DNA of 64,000 nucleotides, from assembly GCF_003751635.1 (NCBI RefSeq), contig NZ_RJVI01000001.1, positions 228,605-292,604 of the forward strand, in the 5' to 3' direction. The notes beneath the pieces were generated by a model that made no database searches, was not told where the DNA came from, and was given only the letters and a program-made list of their open reading frames with translations. Position 1 is the first letter of the stretch, and each line of letters starts with the position of its first letter. This DNA comes from Inmirania thermothiophila. Its GTDB lineage: Bacteria > Pseudomonadota > Gammaproteobacteria > DSM-100275. The position numbers were made by a program, and so were the translations under genes. Shown in pieces: positions 25,110 to 34,481 of the stretch.

Positions 25110-25601
25110 TCAGGGCTCCTCTGCCACGGGGACGGGGTCGGAACGGCGGTAGACGGTGCCGCTGAAGAGGCCGACGAGGGTGCCGTCGTCGCGGCGGACC
25201 TCGACGCGGTAGACCGCGGTGCGCCCGCCGAGGCTCTCCTCCACGGCCTCGGCCAGGAGGCGGTCGCCGGCGCCGCTCGCCGCCGGGTAGCTCATGCTGG
25301 TGGCCAGCGCCACGGCGCTGCGGCCGCGGCTGTTGCTGGCGACGGCGAAGGCGATGTCGGCGAGGGCGTAGGTGACGGCCCCGTGGGTGAGGCCGTGGGC
25401 GTTGAGCATGTCCTCGTCCACCGTGAGGGCGAGGCGGCAGCGGCCCGGACCGCTCGCCAGCAGCTCGACGCCGAGCCGGCGCGCGACCCGATCCTCCCGG
25501 CACATCCAGCGCGCCACTGCCTCGGCCGTGGCCTGCGCCCGCTCCTCGTCCCCCACGCGGCCCACCGCTTTCGTCAGGAAAGGGAGGGCTATTGTGCGCA
25601 T
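25110..25601 (-). CDS. Hotdog-fold acyl-CoA thioesterase, PaaI-like
   Basis: The 163-residue hotdog thioesterase has the PaaI-type motif MLNAHGLTHGAVTYALADIAFAVASNS, with the HG...ALAD catalytic region, followed by AGDRLLAEAVEESLGGRTAVYRVEV. It would hydrolyse (hydroxy)phenylacetyl-CoA-type thioesters. That fits the 4-nt spacing to iorA, whose products from aromatic amino acids are arylacetyl-CoAs. The start is uncertain: ATG 25601 gives an atypical first 15 residues, and an internal GTG (VGDEERAQ, codon 16) would fit the family better. Confidence 0.82.
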   Translation of the reverse strand: MRTIALPFLTKAVGRVGDEERAQATAEAVARWMCREDRVARRLGVELLASGPGRCRLALTVDEDMLNAHGLTHGAVTYALADIAFAVASNSRGRSAVALATSMSYPAASGAGDRLLAEAVEESLGGRTAVYRVEVRRDDGTLVGLFSGTVYRRSDPVPVAEEP

Positions 25602-25649
25602 GCAGCAGTTGGCCCCGCAACCCTTTCCGCGGGGGCGGGAACCCGGGCG

Positions 25650-27515
25650 TCAGAGCAGCCCGCGCGCGCGCAGGTGGACGAGGAGCAGGGCCACCGCCGC
25701 CGGCGTCACCCCGGGCGTGCGCGCGGCCTGGCCCAGGGTCGCCGGCCGCGCCCGCGCGAGCACCTCGCGCACCTCGTTGGAGAGACCGGCCACCGCCGCA
25801 TAGTCCAGGTCCGGCGGCAGGCGCAGGGTCTCGTGGCGGCGCAGGCGCTCGGCCTCGGCCTCCTGGCGGCGCAGGTAGCCCTCGTACTTGACCTCGATCT
25901 CCACCTGCCGCGCCAGCGCGGGGTCGGCCACCGCCGGTCCCGCCCCCGGCAGCGCCGTCACCCGGCGGTAGTCCCAGCCCGGCCGGCGCAGCAGCGCCTC
26001 CAGCGACAGGCCCTGCCCCGGCGGGGCCTCGATCCCGGCCGCGGCGAGGGCGGCGGGCGGCAGGATGGTGGCGCGCAGGCGGGCGCGCTCGCGCTCGAGG
26101 GCCTCGCGGCGGGCCTCGAAGGCGGCCCAGCGGGCATCGTCCACCAGCCCCAGCGCCCGCCCCGCCGGGGTCAGCCGCAGGTCGGCGTTGTCCTCGCGCA
26201 GGCGCAGCCGGTACTCGGCCCGGCTGGTGAACATGCGGTAGGGCTCGGTCACCCCGCGGGTGACGAGGTCGTCGACGAGGACCCCCATGTAGGCCTCGTC
26301 GCGCCGCGGCCACCACGGCTCCAGCTCCCGCGCCCGGCGGGCCGCGTTGACGCCGGCGACGAGCCCCTGGGCGGCGGCCTCCTCGTAGCCGGTGGTGCCG
26401 TTGACCTGACCGGCGAGGAACAGCCCCGGGAGGTGGCGCGACTCGAGCCAGGGGTGCAGGTCCCGGGGGTCGAAGTAGTCGTACTCGATGGCGTAGCCGG
26501 GGCGCGTCAGGTGGGCCCGCTCGAGGCCCGGGATGGAGCGCACCAGCGCCACCTGGGCGTCGAAGGGCAGGCTGGTGGAGATGCCGTTGGGGTAGATCTC
26601 GCCGCTGTCGAGCCCCTCGGGCTCGAGGAAGACCTGGTGGCGCTCGCGCTGCGGGAAGCGCACCACCTTGTCCTCGATGCTCGGGCAGTAGCGCGGCCCC
26701 ACGCCCTCGATGCGGCCGGTGTAGAGGGGCGAGCGGTGTAGCGCCCCGCGCACGATCCGGTGCGTCTCGGCGGTGGTCCAGGTGATGTGGCAGGGGACCT
26801 GGGGCGGGTGCTCCTCGGGCCGGCCGAGGAAGGAGAAGACCGGCACCGGCTCGTCGCCGGGCTGGACCTCGAGGCGGTCGAAGTCGATGCTGGCGCGGGC
26901 GATGCGGGGCGGGGTGCCGGTCTTGAGCCGCCCCACCCGCAGGGGCAGCTCGCGCAGCCGCCGCGCCAGGGCCTCGGCCGGCGGGTCGCCGGCGCGCCCG
27001 CCGGGGCGCTGCGCGAGGCCCACGTGGATGCGCCCCCCCAGGAAGGTGCCGGCGGTGAGGACCACCGCCGCGGCCTCGAAGCGCAGCCCCAGGGCGGTGA
27101 CCACGCCGCGCACCGCGCCGCCCGCCACCACCAGGTCCTCCACCGCCTGCTGCAGCAGGGCCACGCGCGGCGCCGTCTCCAGGGCGCGGCGCACCGCGAG
27201 GCGGTAGAGGGTGCGGTCGCACTGGGCCCGCGTCGCCTGCACCGCCGGGCCCTTGCGCGCGTTGAGGATGCGGAACTGGATCCCGGCGCGGTCGGCGGCA
27301 CGGGCCATGAGCCCGCCGAGGGCGTCGATCTCGCGCACCAGATGGCCCTTGCCGATGCCGCCGATGGCCGGGTTGCAGCTCATCTGGCCGACGGTGTCGA
27401 GGTTGTGGGTGAGGAGCAGGACCTCGGCCCCGGCCCGGGCCGCGGCCAGCGCCGCCTCGGTGCCGGCGTGGCCGCCGCCCACCACGACCACGTCGTAGCG
27501 CCCGTCCCCCCTCAC
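25650..27515 (-). CDS. mnmG: tRNA uridine-5-carboxymethylaminomethyl modification enzyme MnmG (GidA)
   Basis: The 621-residue FAD protein with MnmE installs cmnm5U34 in tRNA. The dinucleotide-binding [21 protein letters not shown] opens the protein. [24 protein letters not shown], the FYCPSIEDK-type motif ([14 protein letters not shown]) and [20 protein letters not shown] are MnmG signatures. GTG 27515 is the only suitable start and overlaps the EamA stop as GTGA. In many relatives mnmE and mnmG are neighbours; here about 9 kb separates them. Confidence 0.96.
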   Translation of the reverse strand: MRGDGRYDVVVVGGGHAGTEAALAAARAGAEVLLLTHNLDTVGQMSCNPAIGGIGKGHLVREIDALGGLMARAADRAGIQFRILNARKGPAVQATRAQCDRTLYRLAVRRALETAPRVALLQQAVEDLVVAGGAVRGVVTALGLRFEAAAVVLTAGTFLGGRIHVGLAQRPGGRAGDPPAEALARRLRELPLRVGRLKTGTPPRIARASIDFDRLEVQPGDEPVPVFSFLGRPEEHPPQVPCHITWTTAETHRIVRGALHRSPLYTGRIEGVGPRYCPSIEDKVVRFPQRERHQVFLEPEGLDSGEIYPNGISTSLPFDAQVALVRSIPGLERAHLTRPGYAIEYDYFDPRDLHPWLESRHLPGLFLAGQVNGTTGYEEAAAQGLVAGVNAARRARELEPWWPRRDEAYMGVLVDDLVTRGVTEPYRMFTSRAEYRLRLREDNADLRLTPAGRALGLVDDARWAAFEARREALERERARLRATILPPAALAAAGIEAPPGQGLSLEALLRRPGWDYRRVTALPGAGPAVADPALARQVEIEVKYEGYLRRQEAEAERLRRHETLRLPPDLDYAAVAGLSNEVREVLARARPATLGQAARTPGVTPAAVALLLVHLRARGLL

Positions 27516-28360
27516 GGCGCCGCCCCCGGACTGGCCCGCCGCGCGAGCAGGATGCCGGCGAGCACCAGCGCCGCCCCGGCGGCCTCCACCGGCCCCAGCG
27601 GCTCGCCGAAGAGCGGCCAGGCGATGAGCGCCGCCGCCACCGGCTGCACCAGCAGCACCACCGCCGAGAAGGCGGCGGGCAGATGGGCCAGCGCCCAGGT
27701 GATGAGCCCCTGGCCGCCGGCGTGGGTGAGCCAGGCCAGGGCCAGCAGCACCGCCCACCCGGCGGCGGTCTGCGGCAGGACGCGCTCGCCGCTCGCCCAC
27801 GCCAGCGGCAGCAGCAGCGCCGCGCTCACCGCCGCGCTCGCGGCCATCACCGCGGCGGTGCCGTCGCGCCTGCGGGCGCGGGCCACGGCGAAGATGTAGC
27901 CGCCGTAGAAGACCGCGGTGAGCAGGCCCAGCAGATCCCCGGCGAGGCGCCCGGCGGGGCCCGCCCCGCCCATGAGGAGCGCCACCCCGGCCATGCCGCA
28001 GAGGAGGGCGGCGAGGAAGAGCGGCCGCGGCCGCTGCCCCAGCAGCCCCCACGCGAGCAGGGTCACCACCACCGGGGCGGCGTTGGCGAAGAGGGTCGCG
28101 TTGGCCACCGTGGTGAGGCCGATGCTGAGGTGCCAGACCGCGAGGTCGGCGGCGAAGAGGGCCCCGGCGAGCCATGCCCCGGGGCCGGGCCGCGCGCCGC
28201 CGCGCGCCCACAGCAGCAGCAGCGGCAGGGCGAGGGCGACGCGGTGGAAGGCGGTGGCCACCGGCCCCACCTCGCTCAGGCGCACCAGGATCGGCGCCAG
28301 CGCGATCGCCAGCGCCCCGGTCACGAGCCCCGCCAGTGCCCTGCCCTGGCCCGTCGCCAT
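27512..28360 (-). CDS. EamA/DMT-superfamily transporter
   Basis: The 282-residue membrane protein has about ten hydrophobic helices arranged as two EamA repeats. The first covers about 5-135 ([54 protein letters not shown]) and the second about 150-280 ([47 protein letters not shown]). It is a drug/metabolite exporter type; the substrate cannot be told. It follows the sensor kinase gene by 52 nt and overlaps mnmG by 4 nt, so it may bridge two transcription units. Confidence 0.88.
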   Translation of the reverse strand: MATGQGRALAGLVTGALAIALAPILVRLSEVGPVATAFHRVALALPLLLLWARGGARPGPGAWLAGALFAADLAVWHLSIGLTTVANATLFANAAPVVVTLLAWGLLGQRPRPLFLAALLCGMAGVALLMGGAGPAGRLAGDLLGLLTAVFYGGYIFAVARARRRDGTAAVMAASAAVSAALLLPLAWASGERVLPQTAAGWAVLLALAWLTHAGGQGLITWALAHLPAAFSAVVLLVQPVAAALIAWPLFGEPLGPVEAAGAALVLAGILLARRASPGAAP

Positions 28361-28412
28361 GCCGCCTCCGTCCGCCGAGGGGCGGCCAATCTGCGCCGGC
28401 ACCGGGCGCCTG

Positions 28413-30398
28413 TCAACCGCGCTCGCCGAGGAGCCGGGCGAGGGCCTCGGCCAGCTGCGCCGGCTCCGGCGGGCGCGGCAGCAGGCAACGGTCCGGGCCC
28501 GGGGCCCCGCCCTCGTCGCCGAGCACCACGGCCTTGAGCGGCCCCTGGGCGGCAAGCCGGGTGAGCAGCGCCTCGGCATCCCAGCCGTCGGCGAGGCGCG
28601 CCGCGCTCACCACCAGCAGCGGCGGCTCCCAGCCCGCGGCCGCCACCGCCTCGGCGCCGCCGGTGGCGACGATGACGCGGAAGTCCCAGACCTCGAGGAG
28701 GCGGCCGAGGGCCTGCGCCTGGACGGGGTCGGGGTCGGCCACGAGTGCGAGGCGGCCGCCGCCGTGGACGCGCGGCGGCGGCGCCGCCGGGCGCGCCGGC
28801 TGCGCCCGCGGCACGGCGATGGCGAAGGCGCTGCCCCGGCCCTCGGCGCTGCGCAGGCGGATGGCGAGCCCGAGCAGATCGGCGCTGCGGCGGGCGATGG
28901 CGAGCCCCAGCCCCAGCCCCGCCCCCGGCCCGCGCTCGGCGCCGCGGCCGCGGTAGAACTCCTCGAAGATGCGCCCGCGCTCGGCGCGGGGGATGCCGGG
29001 CCCGTCGTCGCGCACCTCGAGGCGCACGTGGGTGCGGCCCCAGCGCGCCGCCAGCATGACCCGCCGGCGGGCATGGCGCACCGCGTTGGCGAGCAGGTTC
29101 TGCAGGATCGAGCCCAGCAGCACGGGGTCGGTGTCGAGCACCGCCGGCACCAGGTGGAGGTGGAGGGCGACGCCGCGCGCGGCGGCGGCCGGCGCAAGCC
29201 GCATCTGCAGCGCCTCGAGGAAGGGCTCGAGCGGCAGGTCCTCGCGGCGCACGCGCACCGCGCCCGCCTCGAGGCGGGCCACCTCCAGCACCGTGTCCAG
29301 CAGCTGCTGCATCGCGGCGAGGCTCGCCCGCATCTCGGCCGCGATCTCGCCTACCTCGGGCGCCGCGCTGCGCCGCTCCAGGGCCTGGAGGAGCAGGTGC
29401 AGGGCGTGCAGCGGCTGGCGCAGGTCGTGGCTGGCGGCGGCGAGGTAGCGCGACTTCGCCCGCTCGGCCCGCGCCGCCCGCTCCTTCTCGGCCCGCAGCG
29501 CGAGCTCCGCCTCCTTGCGCGCGGTGACGTCGGCATGGGTGCCGGCGAGGACCCGCCCCGGCGCGGCGCCGGGCAGCGACACCAGCCGCCCGCGGGTGTG
29601 CAGCCAGCGCCAGCCCTGCGCGCCGCGGAAGCGGTACTCGACGTCGATGCCCGGGCTCGCCCCGGCGAGGTGCGCCCGCAGCGCCGTCACCACCGCCCGG
29701 CGGTCGTCGCGGTGGACCCGCCGCAGCCACCCGCGCAGCCCCGCCGCCGGGTCGCCGTAGAGGCCGACGAAGCGCGGGCTCAGATAGCCCTCGCGGGCGT
29801 CGAGGTCCCACTCCCAGTGGGCCTCGCCCGCGGCCTCGAGGGCGAGCTGCAGCCGCGCCTCGCGCCGGCGCAGGTCCTCGCCCATGCGGACGAGACTCAG
29901 CAGATCGGCGATGCGCCCGGCGAGCTCGGCGAAGAGCGCCTGCTCCTCGGCGCTCCAGCTGCGCACCTCGCGGCACTGGTGCAGCCCGAGCAGCCAGGGG
30001 GCGCCGTAGCGCGGGCGCACCACCGTGAGCATCTGGGCGCGGATGCGATAGCGCACCACCCAGTCGCTCCCGGCGGGCATGGGGGAGAAGACCACCGGCC
30101 CGGGGGCGGCCAGCACCCGCGCGAACACGGCGCGGCCGGTGGCGTCCATGGGCACCTCCTCCCCCGCGGCGAAGGCGCCCGGGTACTCCGGCACCGTCAC
30201 CTCCACCGGCACCCACCAGGCGGGGGCCTGCGGATCGCAGGGATAGAGCAGCCAGGTGCGGTCGGCGTCGAAGACCTCGCGCAGGACGCCGAGCACCGCC
30301 ACCAGCTGCGCCTGCGCCTCGCCGCCGCGGGCGAGCACCGCGCCGAGGCGGCGGTGGGCCTCGAGGGCGCGGGCGATCGCCTCCGCCGACCCGCTCAC
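28413..30398 (-). CDS. Sensor histidine kinase with GAF, PAS and a degenerate receiver domain
   Basis: The 661-residue protein has no clear membrane helix, so it is probably a cytoplasmic sensor. A GAF-like domain spans about 10-170 and a PAS fold with PAC tail about 180-300 (EAHWEWDLDAREGYLSPRFVGLYG, GTHADVTARKEAE). The HisKA motif ASHDLRQPLHALH gives phospho-acceptor His324. HATPase boxes are LLANAVRHARR, RDDGPGIP and GAGLGLGLAIARR. The last 115 residues resemble a receiver, but the phospho-acceptor Asp is Ser598 (LLVVSAARL) and the conserved Lys is Arg642 (LLPRPP), so it is probably phosphorylation-dead. GTG 30398 overlaps the phosphoesterase stop by 4 nt. No cognate response regulator is visible in the window. 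Confidence 0.88.
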   Translation of the reverse strand: MSGSAEAIARALEAHRRLGAVLARGGEAQAQLVAVLGVLREVFDADRTWLLYPCDPQAPAWWVPVEVTVPEYPGAFAAGEEVPMDATGRAVFARVLAAPGPVVFSPMPAGSDWVVRYRIRAQMLTVVRPRYGAPWLLGLHQCREVRSWSAEEQALFAELAGRIADLLSLVRMGEDLRRREARLQLALEAAGEAHWEWDLDAREGYLSPRFVGLYGDPAAGLRGWLRRVHRDDRRAVVTALRAHLAGASPGIDVEYRFRGAQGWRWLHTRGRLVSLPGAAPGRVLAGTHADVTARKEAELALRAEKERAARAERAKSRYLAAASHDLRQPLHALHLLLQALERRSAAPEVGEIAAEMRASLAAMQQLLDTVLEVARLEAGAVRVRREDLPLEPFLEALQMRLAPAAAARGVALHLHLVPAVLDTDPVLLGSILQNLLANAVRHARRRVMLAARWGRTHVRLEVRDDGPGIPRAERGRIFEEFYRGRGAERGPGAGLGLGLAIARRSADLLGLAIRLRSAEGRGSAFAIAVPRAQPARPAAPPPRVHGGGRLALVADPDPVQAQALGRLLEVWDFRVIVATGGAEAVAAAGWEPPLLVVSAARLADGWDAEALLTRLAAQGPLKAVVLGDEGGAPGPDRCLLPRPPEPAQLAEALARLLGERG

Positions 30399-31375
30399 GC
30401 CGCCGTCCCCGCGAGCGCCAGCACCGCCTCCGCGGGCGCGAGCGGCGGACCCGCCACGAGGCGCGCCCGATAGCCCTCGGCGGCGGCGCTGCCCGCCGGC
30501 CACAGGGCGTCGAACTCGGCCAGCCACGCGCCGTGATCGTAGGGCACCGGCACCGCCTCGAGGCGCACGCCGCCGAGCTCCACCCCGTAGAGGGCGTCGG
30601 CCGCGGGGCCGGCGGCCGAGATCCGCGTCGCCACCCCCTCGCGTCGGCCGCGGAAGCAGGGCATGCCGGCGGCGCCGTTGTTGATCACCACCACGCCGTC
30701 GGCGCGGGCGAGGCAGGGCAGGCAGGTGTGGGCGCAGGCCACCGCGGCGACGTCGGCCTCGCGGCAGAGCGCGCGCACCGTCTCCGCGGTGGTGTGCCGG
30801 CGGGCGCCGAGGCGCGCCCGCACCGCGTTCCCCGGCGGGGCCAGGTGCTCGAGGGCGAAGTCCCAGCCCGCCACCGAGCGCAGGTCGCCGTGGACGACGG
30901 CGATCCGCAGCCCCCCCACCGCCAGCACCAGCCAGCGCGGGAGCGCCGCGAGCCGCTGCCGCGCCCCGGGCACCGCGCCCGCGGCCCGGTGCAACCGCGC
31001 CATGATGGCGTTGGAGCGGGCCACGGTGGCGGCGTCCACGTGCCCCGGGTAGGCGCAGCCGCAGTCGTCGCCGCCCGCCGGATCGGCGAGCATCAGCTCC
31101 ACGTTGCCGGCCACGGCGCGATGGCGCCGGGCCGCCTCCTCGAGGCGGGCGAAGGCCTCGGGCTCGGCGTCGAACCAGTGCAGATCGCCGGCCAGGATCA
31201 GCTCGGCCCCGTCCTCGGCGGCGGCCCGCGCCTGCAGCGCCGCGAGCGCGTGGCGGTTGCCGTAGAGGCCCCCGGCGACGAGGACGGTGGTCGCCGCCAG
31301 CGGCTCGGCGGCGGCGAGGTCGCGGGCGCGCAGGCCGAAGGCGGCGGGGCAGTGGCGGCCGGGGACGGGCTCCAT
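30395..31375 (-). CDS. Calcineurin-like phosphoesterase-family protein with altered metal motifs
   Basis: The 326-residue protein follows the metallophosphoesterase order of motifs. GGLYGN (35-40) stands where GDIHGN is expected, AGDLHWFD carries D64, GNVE (90-93) replaces GNHE, VVHGD is present, and CAHTC replaces GHTH. Several metal-ligand positions (Asp and His of motif I, His of GNHE, the last His) are therefore changed. A family with the same GGLYGN / GNVE / NNGAAGMP sequence exists in proteobacteria as I recall, so this is a family trait rather than decay. Activity and substrate are unknown. The gene precedes and overlaps the sensor kinase, suggesting they act together. Confidence 0.72.
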   Translation of the reverse strand: MEPVPGRHCPAAFGLRARDLAAAEPLAATTVLVAGGLYGNRHALAALQARAAAEDGAELILAGDLHWFDAEPEAFARLEEAARRHRAVAGNVELMLADPAGGDDCGCAYPGHVDAATVARSNAIMARLHRAAGAVPGARQRLAALPRWLVLAVGGLRIAVVHGDLRSVAGWDFALEHLAPPGNAVRARLGARRHTTAETVRALCREADVAAVACAHTCLPCLARADGVVVINNGAAGMPCFRGRREGVATRISAAGPAADALYGVELGGVRLEAVPVPYDHGAWLAEFDALWPAGSAAAEGYRARLVAGPPLAPAEAVLALAGTAA

Positions 31376-31414
31376 GGCCGCGCAACCTACGCCGCCGCCG
31401 CCGGCGGCGCAAGC

Positions 31415-32572
31415 TCAGTCGCGCCGCAGGCGGTCGTCCACGGCGATGGGGGAGGGGTAGCGCAGGACGATGACATAGGACGAGAGGACGAGGCTCAGGA
31501 GGGTGGCGAGCTGAAGCGCCGAGGCCGACAGCGGGGCGAGGGCGCCGCCACCGGCGGCGGCGACGGAGATGAGGAGGGCGAACTCGCTCATCTGCCCGAG
31601 GCGGATGCCCACCTCCCGCGAGCGCCCGCGCGGCTCGCCGATGCGGCGCAGGAGGAGGGCGAAGACCAGGGGCTTGGCGGCGACGGCGAGCAGGGCCAGC
31701 GCGAGCCCCAGGGGCAGGGCCCGGGGGAGGAGGCCGAGGTCGTAGCCGGCGCCGAGGGAGAAGAAGAACAGGACCAGGAAGAAGTCCCGCAGCGGCTTGA
31801 GGCGCTCGGCGATGAAGAGGGCGATGGGGCTCGAGGCGAGGGCCACCCCGGCGATGAAGGCGCCGATCTCGTGCGACAGCCCGAGCAGCGCCGCCAGCTC
31901 CGCCCCCCCCAGGCACCAGCCGATGGCGAGCAGGAAGACGTATTCCTGGATGGTGTCGAAGCGGCGCAGCAGCGGCAGCAGCACCCAGCGCTGCATGGCG
32001 AAGGCCGCCGCCGCCAGCGCCGGCAGCCCGAGGCCGATGCGCAGCAGCACCGCCGCGCCGCCGCCGAGCCCCTCGAGCAGGATCAGCACGGCGATGGCGA
32101 GCAGATCCTGCAGCAGCAGCACCGCGATCACCAGCTCGCCGGTGTGGCGGTGGTGCAGGGTCGTGGTGGGCATCAGCTTCAGGCCGATGATGGTGCTGGA
32201 GAACATGAACGCCGCCCCCACCACCGCGGCCTCGCCGGCGGCGAGGCCGAAGGCGAGGGCGGCGCCGGCGCCGAGGCCGAGGAAGGCCAGGCTCGAGCCC
32301 AGGGTCACCGCGGTGGCCTTGCCGAGCAGGTGGAGCAGGTCCTGCGGCTGCATGTCCAGGCCGAGGAGGAAGAGCAGGAAGAGGATGCCGATGTCGGCGA
32401 TGCGGCCGATGAGCGCCGGATCGTCCACCCAGGCGAGCCCCCAGGGGCCGGCGACGAGGCCGAGGGCGATGTAGGCCACGGGCAGGGCCTGGCGGGCGAA
32501 GAGGGCGAGCGTGGCGAGCACCGCCCCCCCGGTGAAGATCACGAACATGGACGCGACGAGCCCGCCTTCCAT
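31415..32572 (-). CDS. Kef-type cation:proton antiporter (CPA2 family) without regulatory domain
   Basis: The 385-residue polytopic protein has about 11-12 helices. It carries the CPA2 features LPVAYIALGLVAGPWGLAWV, GILFLLFLLGLDMQPQDLL and FMFSSTIIGLKLMP, and ends shortly after the transmembrane part. The cytoplasmic TrkA-N/RCK domain present in KefB/KefC is lacking. It would exchange K+ or Na+ for H+ across the inner membrane. ATG 32572 has a GGAGGAGG ribosome-binding site. It is divergent from moxR, with 60 nt between starts. Ion specificity is unknown. Confidence 0.88.
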   Translation of the reverse strand: MEGGLVASMFVIFTGGAVLATLALFARQALPVAYIALGLVAGPWGLAWVDDPALIGRIADIGILFLLFLLGLDMQPQDLLHLLGKATAVTLGSSLAFLGLGAGAALAFGLAAGEAAVVGAAFMFSSTIIGLKLMPTTTLHHRHTGELVIAVLLLQDLLAIAVLILLEGLGGGAAVLLRIGLGLPALAAAAFAMQRWVLLPLLRRFDTIQEYVFLLAIGWCLGGAELAALLGLSHEIGAFIAGVALASSPIALFIAERLKPLRDFFLVLFFFSLGAGYDLGLLPRALPLGLALALLAVAAKPLVFALLLRRIGEPRGRSREVGIRLGQMSEFALLISVAAAGGGALAPLSASALQLATLLSLVLSSYVIVLRYPSPIAVDDRLRRD

Positions 32573-32619
32573 CGCCTGCCTCCTCCGCGCTCGCCCCATC
32601 ATAGCCCCTTCCCCGGCCC

Positions 32620-32625
32620 TATAAT
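32620..32625 (+). promoter_or_regulatory. Consensus -10 box (TATAAT) 7 nt before moxR, possible leaderless mRNA
   Basis: A perfect TATAAT at 32620-32625 is followed by only 7 nt before the moxR ATG at 32633, so transcription would start at or next to the A of the start codon. No convincing -35 hexamer sits at 17-18 nt (CATCAT), and no ribosome-binding site fits in the gap. This predicts a leaderless transcript. Confidence 0.45.
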
Positions 32626-32632
32626 CCCCGCC

Positions 32633-33562
32633 ATGGGCACGCCCCGCGCAGCCCCCGCCGAGACCGAGGCCCTGCGCCTGCGCCTCGGCCGCTCCCGCGC
32701 CGCGGTGGAGCGGCTGGTGCTGGGCCAGGCGCGGGCGGTGCGCCTCGCGCTGGCCTGCCTGCTCGCCGACGGCCACCTCCTGCTGGAGGACCTGCCGGGG
32801 ATGGGCAAGACCACCCTCGCCCAGGCCCTGGCGCGGGTCCTGGGGCTCGCCTTCCGCCGGGTGCAGTTCACCGCCGACCTCCTGCCTGCGGACGTGACGG
32901 GCGGCCCGATCCTGCGCGAGGGCCGCCTCGAGTTCGTGCCGGGACCGGTCTTCACCCACGTCCTGCTGGCCGACGAGGTCAACCGCGCGAGCCCCCGCAC
33001 CCAGAGCGCGCTCCTGGAGGCGATGGAGGAGCGGCAGGTGAGCGCCGATGGGGAGACCCGGCCCCTGCCCCGGCCCTTCCTCGTCATCGCCACCCAGAAC
33101 CCCTTCCACCTCGCCGGCACCCACCCCCTGCCGGAGTCGCAGCTCGACCGCTTCCTCATGCGCCTGCGCCTGGGCTATCCGCCCCCGGAGGCCGAGCGCG
33201 AGCTGCTGCGCCTCGGCCCCCGCCAGGGGGCGGTGGCGGCGCTGGAGCCGGTGCTCGACGCCGCCGCGGTGCGCGCGGCCCAGGCCGCGGCGGCCCGCGT
33301 CCACGCCGCACCGCCCCTCATCGCCTACGTCCACGCCCTGCTGCAGGCGAGCCGCGGCGAGGGCGGCACCGGGCTGTCGCCGCGGGCGGGGCTCGCCCTG
33401 ATGGCGGCGGCGCGGGCCTGGGCCTGGCTCGAGGGCCGCGACGCGGTGCTCCCCGAGGACGTGCAGGCGGTGTTCGTGCCGGTGGCGGCGCACCGGCTCG
33501 CCGCCGGCACCGAGGGGGAGGATGCGGCGGCGGCCCTGCTCGATGCGGTGGCGATCCCCTAG
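32633..33562 (+). CDS. MoxR-family AAA+ ATPase
   Basis: The 309-residue chaperone-like ATPase has Walker A LEDLPGMGKTTLAQAL, Walker B HVLLADEVNRASPRTQ and the sensor region ATQNPFHLAGTHPLPESQLDRF. MoxR proteins typically act with DUF58/von Willebrand-type partners to mature or regulate other proteins. Here the next genes are DUF58 and a transglutaminase-type membrane protein, the standard MoxR-DUF58-TgpA trio. Its end overlaps the DUF58 start by about 20 nt. Confidence 0.94.
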   Translation: MGTPRAAPAETEALRLRLGRSRAAVERLVLGQARAVRLALACLLADGHLLLEDLPGMGKTTLAQALARVLGLAFRRVQFTADLLPADVTGGPILREGRLEFVPGPVFTHVLLADEVNRASPRTQSALLEAMEERQVSADGETRPLPRPFLVIATQNPFHLAGTHPLPESQLDRFLMRLRLGYPPPEAERELLRLGPRQGAVAALEPVLDAAAVRAAQAAAARVHAAPPLIAYVHALLQASRGEGGTGLSPRAGLALMAAARAWAWLEGRDAVLPEDVQAVFVPVAAHRLAAGTEGEDAAAALLDAVAIP

Positions 33563-34481
33563 GGTGGGCCTGGCGGCGCTCGCCCGCCCCGCCCGGCCCC
33601 GCGCCGGCCGCGCCCGCCTCGGGCGGCGCACGGTCTACATCCTGCCCACGCGCGAGGGCCTGCTGCTGGCGCCGGCGCTGGCGGCGCTGCTGCTCCTCGG
33701 CCTGCATTACAACAACAACGCCGCCCTCGCCTTCACCTTCCTCCTCGCCTCGGTGGCGGTGGTGGCCATCCTCCACACCTACCGCGAGCTCGCCGGGGTC
33801 GGGATCGCCGCCGAACCGGCGGGGGAGGCCTTCGCCGGCGGGCGCCAGCGCTTCCGCCTGCGCCTCGACGGCGGGGGACGGCCGCGGCGGGTGCGGGTGG
33901 CGGCGGGCGGCGTGGCGGCGGAGGTGGCGGTGCCCGCCGAGGGCGAGGCGGCCGCGGTGCTGGCGGTGCCGGCGCCGCGGCGCGGCATGCTCGCCCTCGG
34001 GCGCGTACGCCTGGAGACGACCCGGCCCCTCGGCCTCTTCCGCGCCTGGGGCTATGCCGAGACCGGGGCCGAGGCGGTGGTCTACCCGCGGCCGGCGCCG
34101 CCCGCCGGGCTGCCGCCCGGGGGCGCGGGCGAGGCCGAGGGCGGCGCCGACGCGGAGGGCGGCGGCGGGGCCTTCCACGACCTCGGCCGCTGGCGCGACG
34201 GCGAGAGCCTGCGCCGGGTGCACTGGCCGCTGGCGGCGCGGGGGCGGGGGCTGCACCTGAAGCGCTTTGCCGCCCCCGCCGGCGGCACCCTGTGGCTGAC
34301 CTGGGAGGCGGCCTCGGGGGACGCGGAGGCGCGCCTCGCCCGCCTCTGCCGCTGGGTCCTGGACGCCGAGGCCGCGGGCCTCGCCTACGGGCTCGCCCTG
34401 CCCGGGGCGCGCATCCCGCCCGGCCGCGGCGCGGTCCACCGCCGCCGCTGCCTGGAGCGGCTGGGACGATGGCCGCGCTGA
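33543..34481 (+). CDS. DUF58 membrane protein
   Basis: The roughly 312-residue protein has two closely spaced N-terminal helices (TREGLLLAPALAALLLLGLHYNNNAALAFTFLLASVAVVAILH) and a soluble part containing the DUF58 core (HDLGRWRDGESLRRVHWPLAARGRGLHLKRF). The YNNNAALAFTF segment is typical. Start choice is open between ATG 33522, ATG 33543 and GTG 33564. The middle one is used; the last would avoid overlap with moxR. It overlaps the transglutaminase gene by 13 nt. Function is tied to MoxR and the downstream protein; the mechanism is not established. Confidence 0.88.
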   Translation: MRWRSPRVGLAALARPARPRAGRARLGRRTVYILPTREGLLLAPALAALLLLGLHYNNNAALAFTFLLASVAVVAILHTYRELAGVGIAAEPAGEAFAGGRQRFRLRLDGGGRPRRVRVAAGGVAAEVAVPAEGEAAAVLAVPAPRRGMLALGRVRLETTRPLGLFRAWGYAETGAEAVVYPRPAPPAGLPPGGAGEAEGGADAEGGGGAFHDLGRWRDGESLRRVHWPLAARGRGLHLKRFAAPAGGTLWLTWEAASGDAEARLARLCRWVLDAEAAGLAYGLALPGARIPPGRGAVHRRRCLERLGRWPR

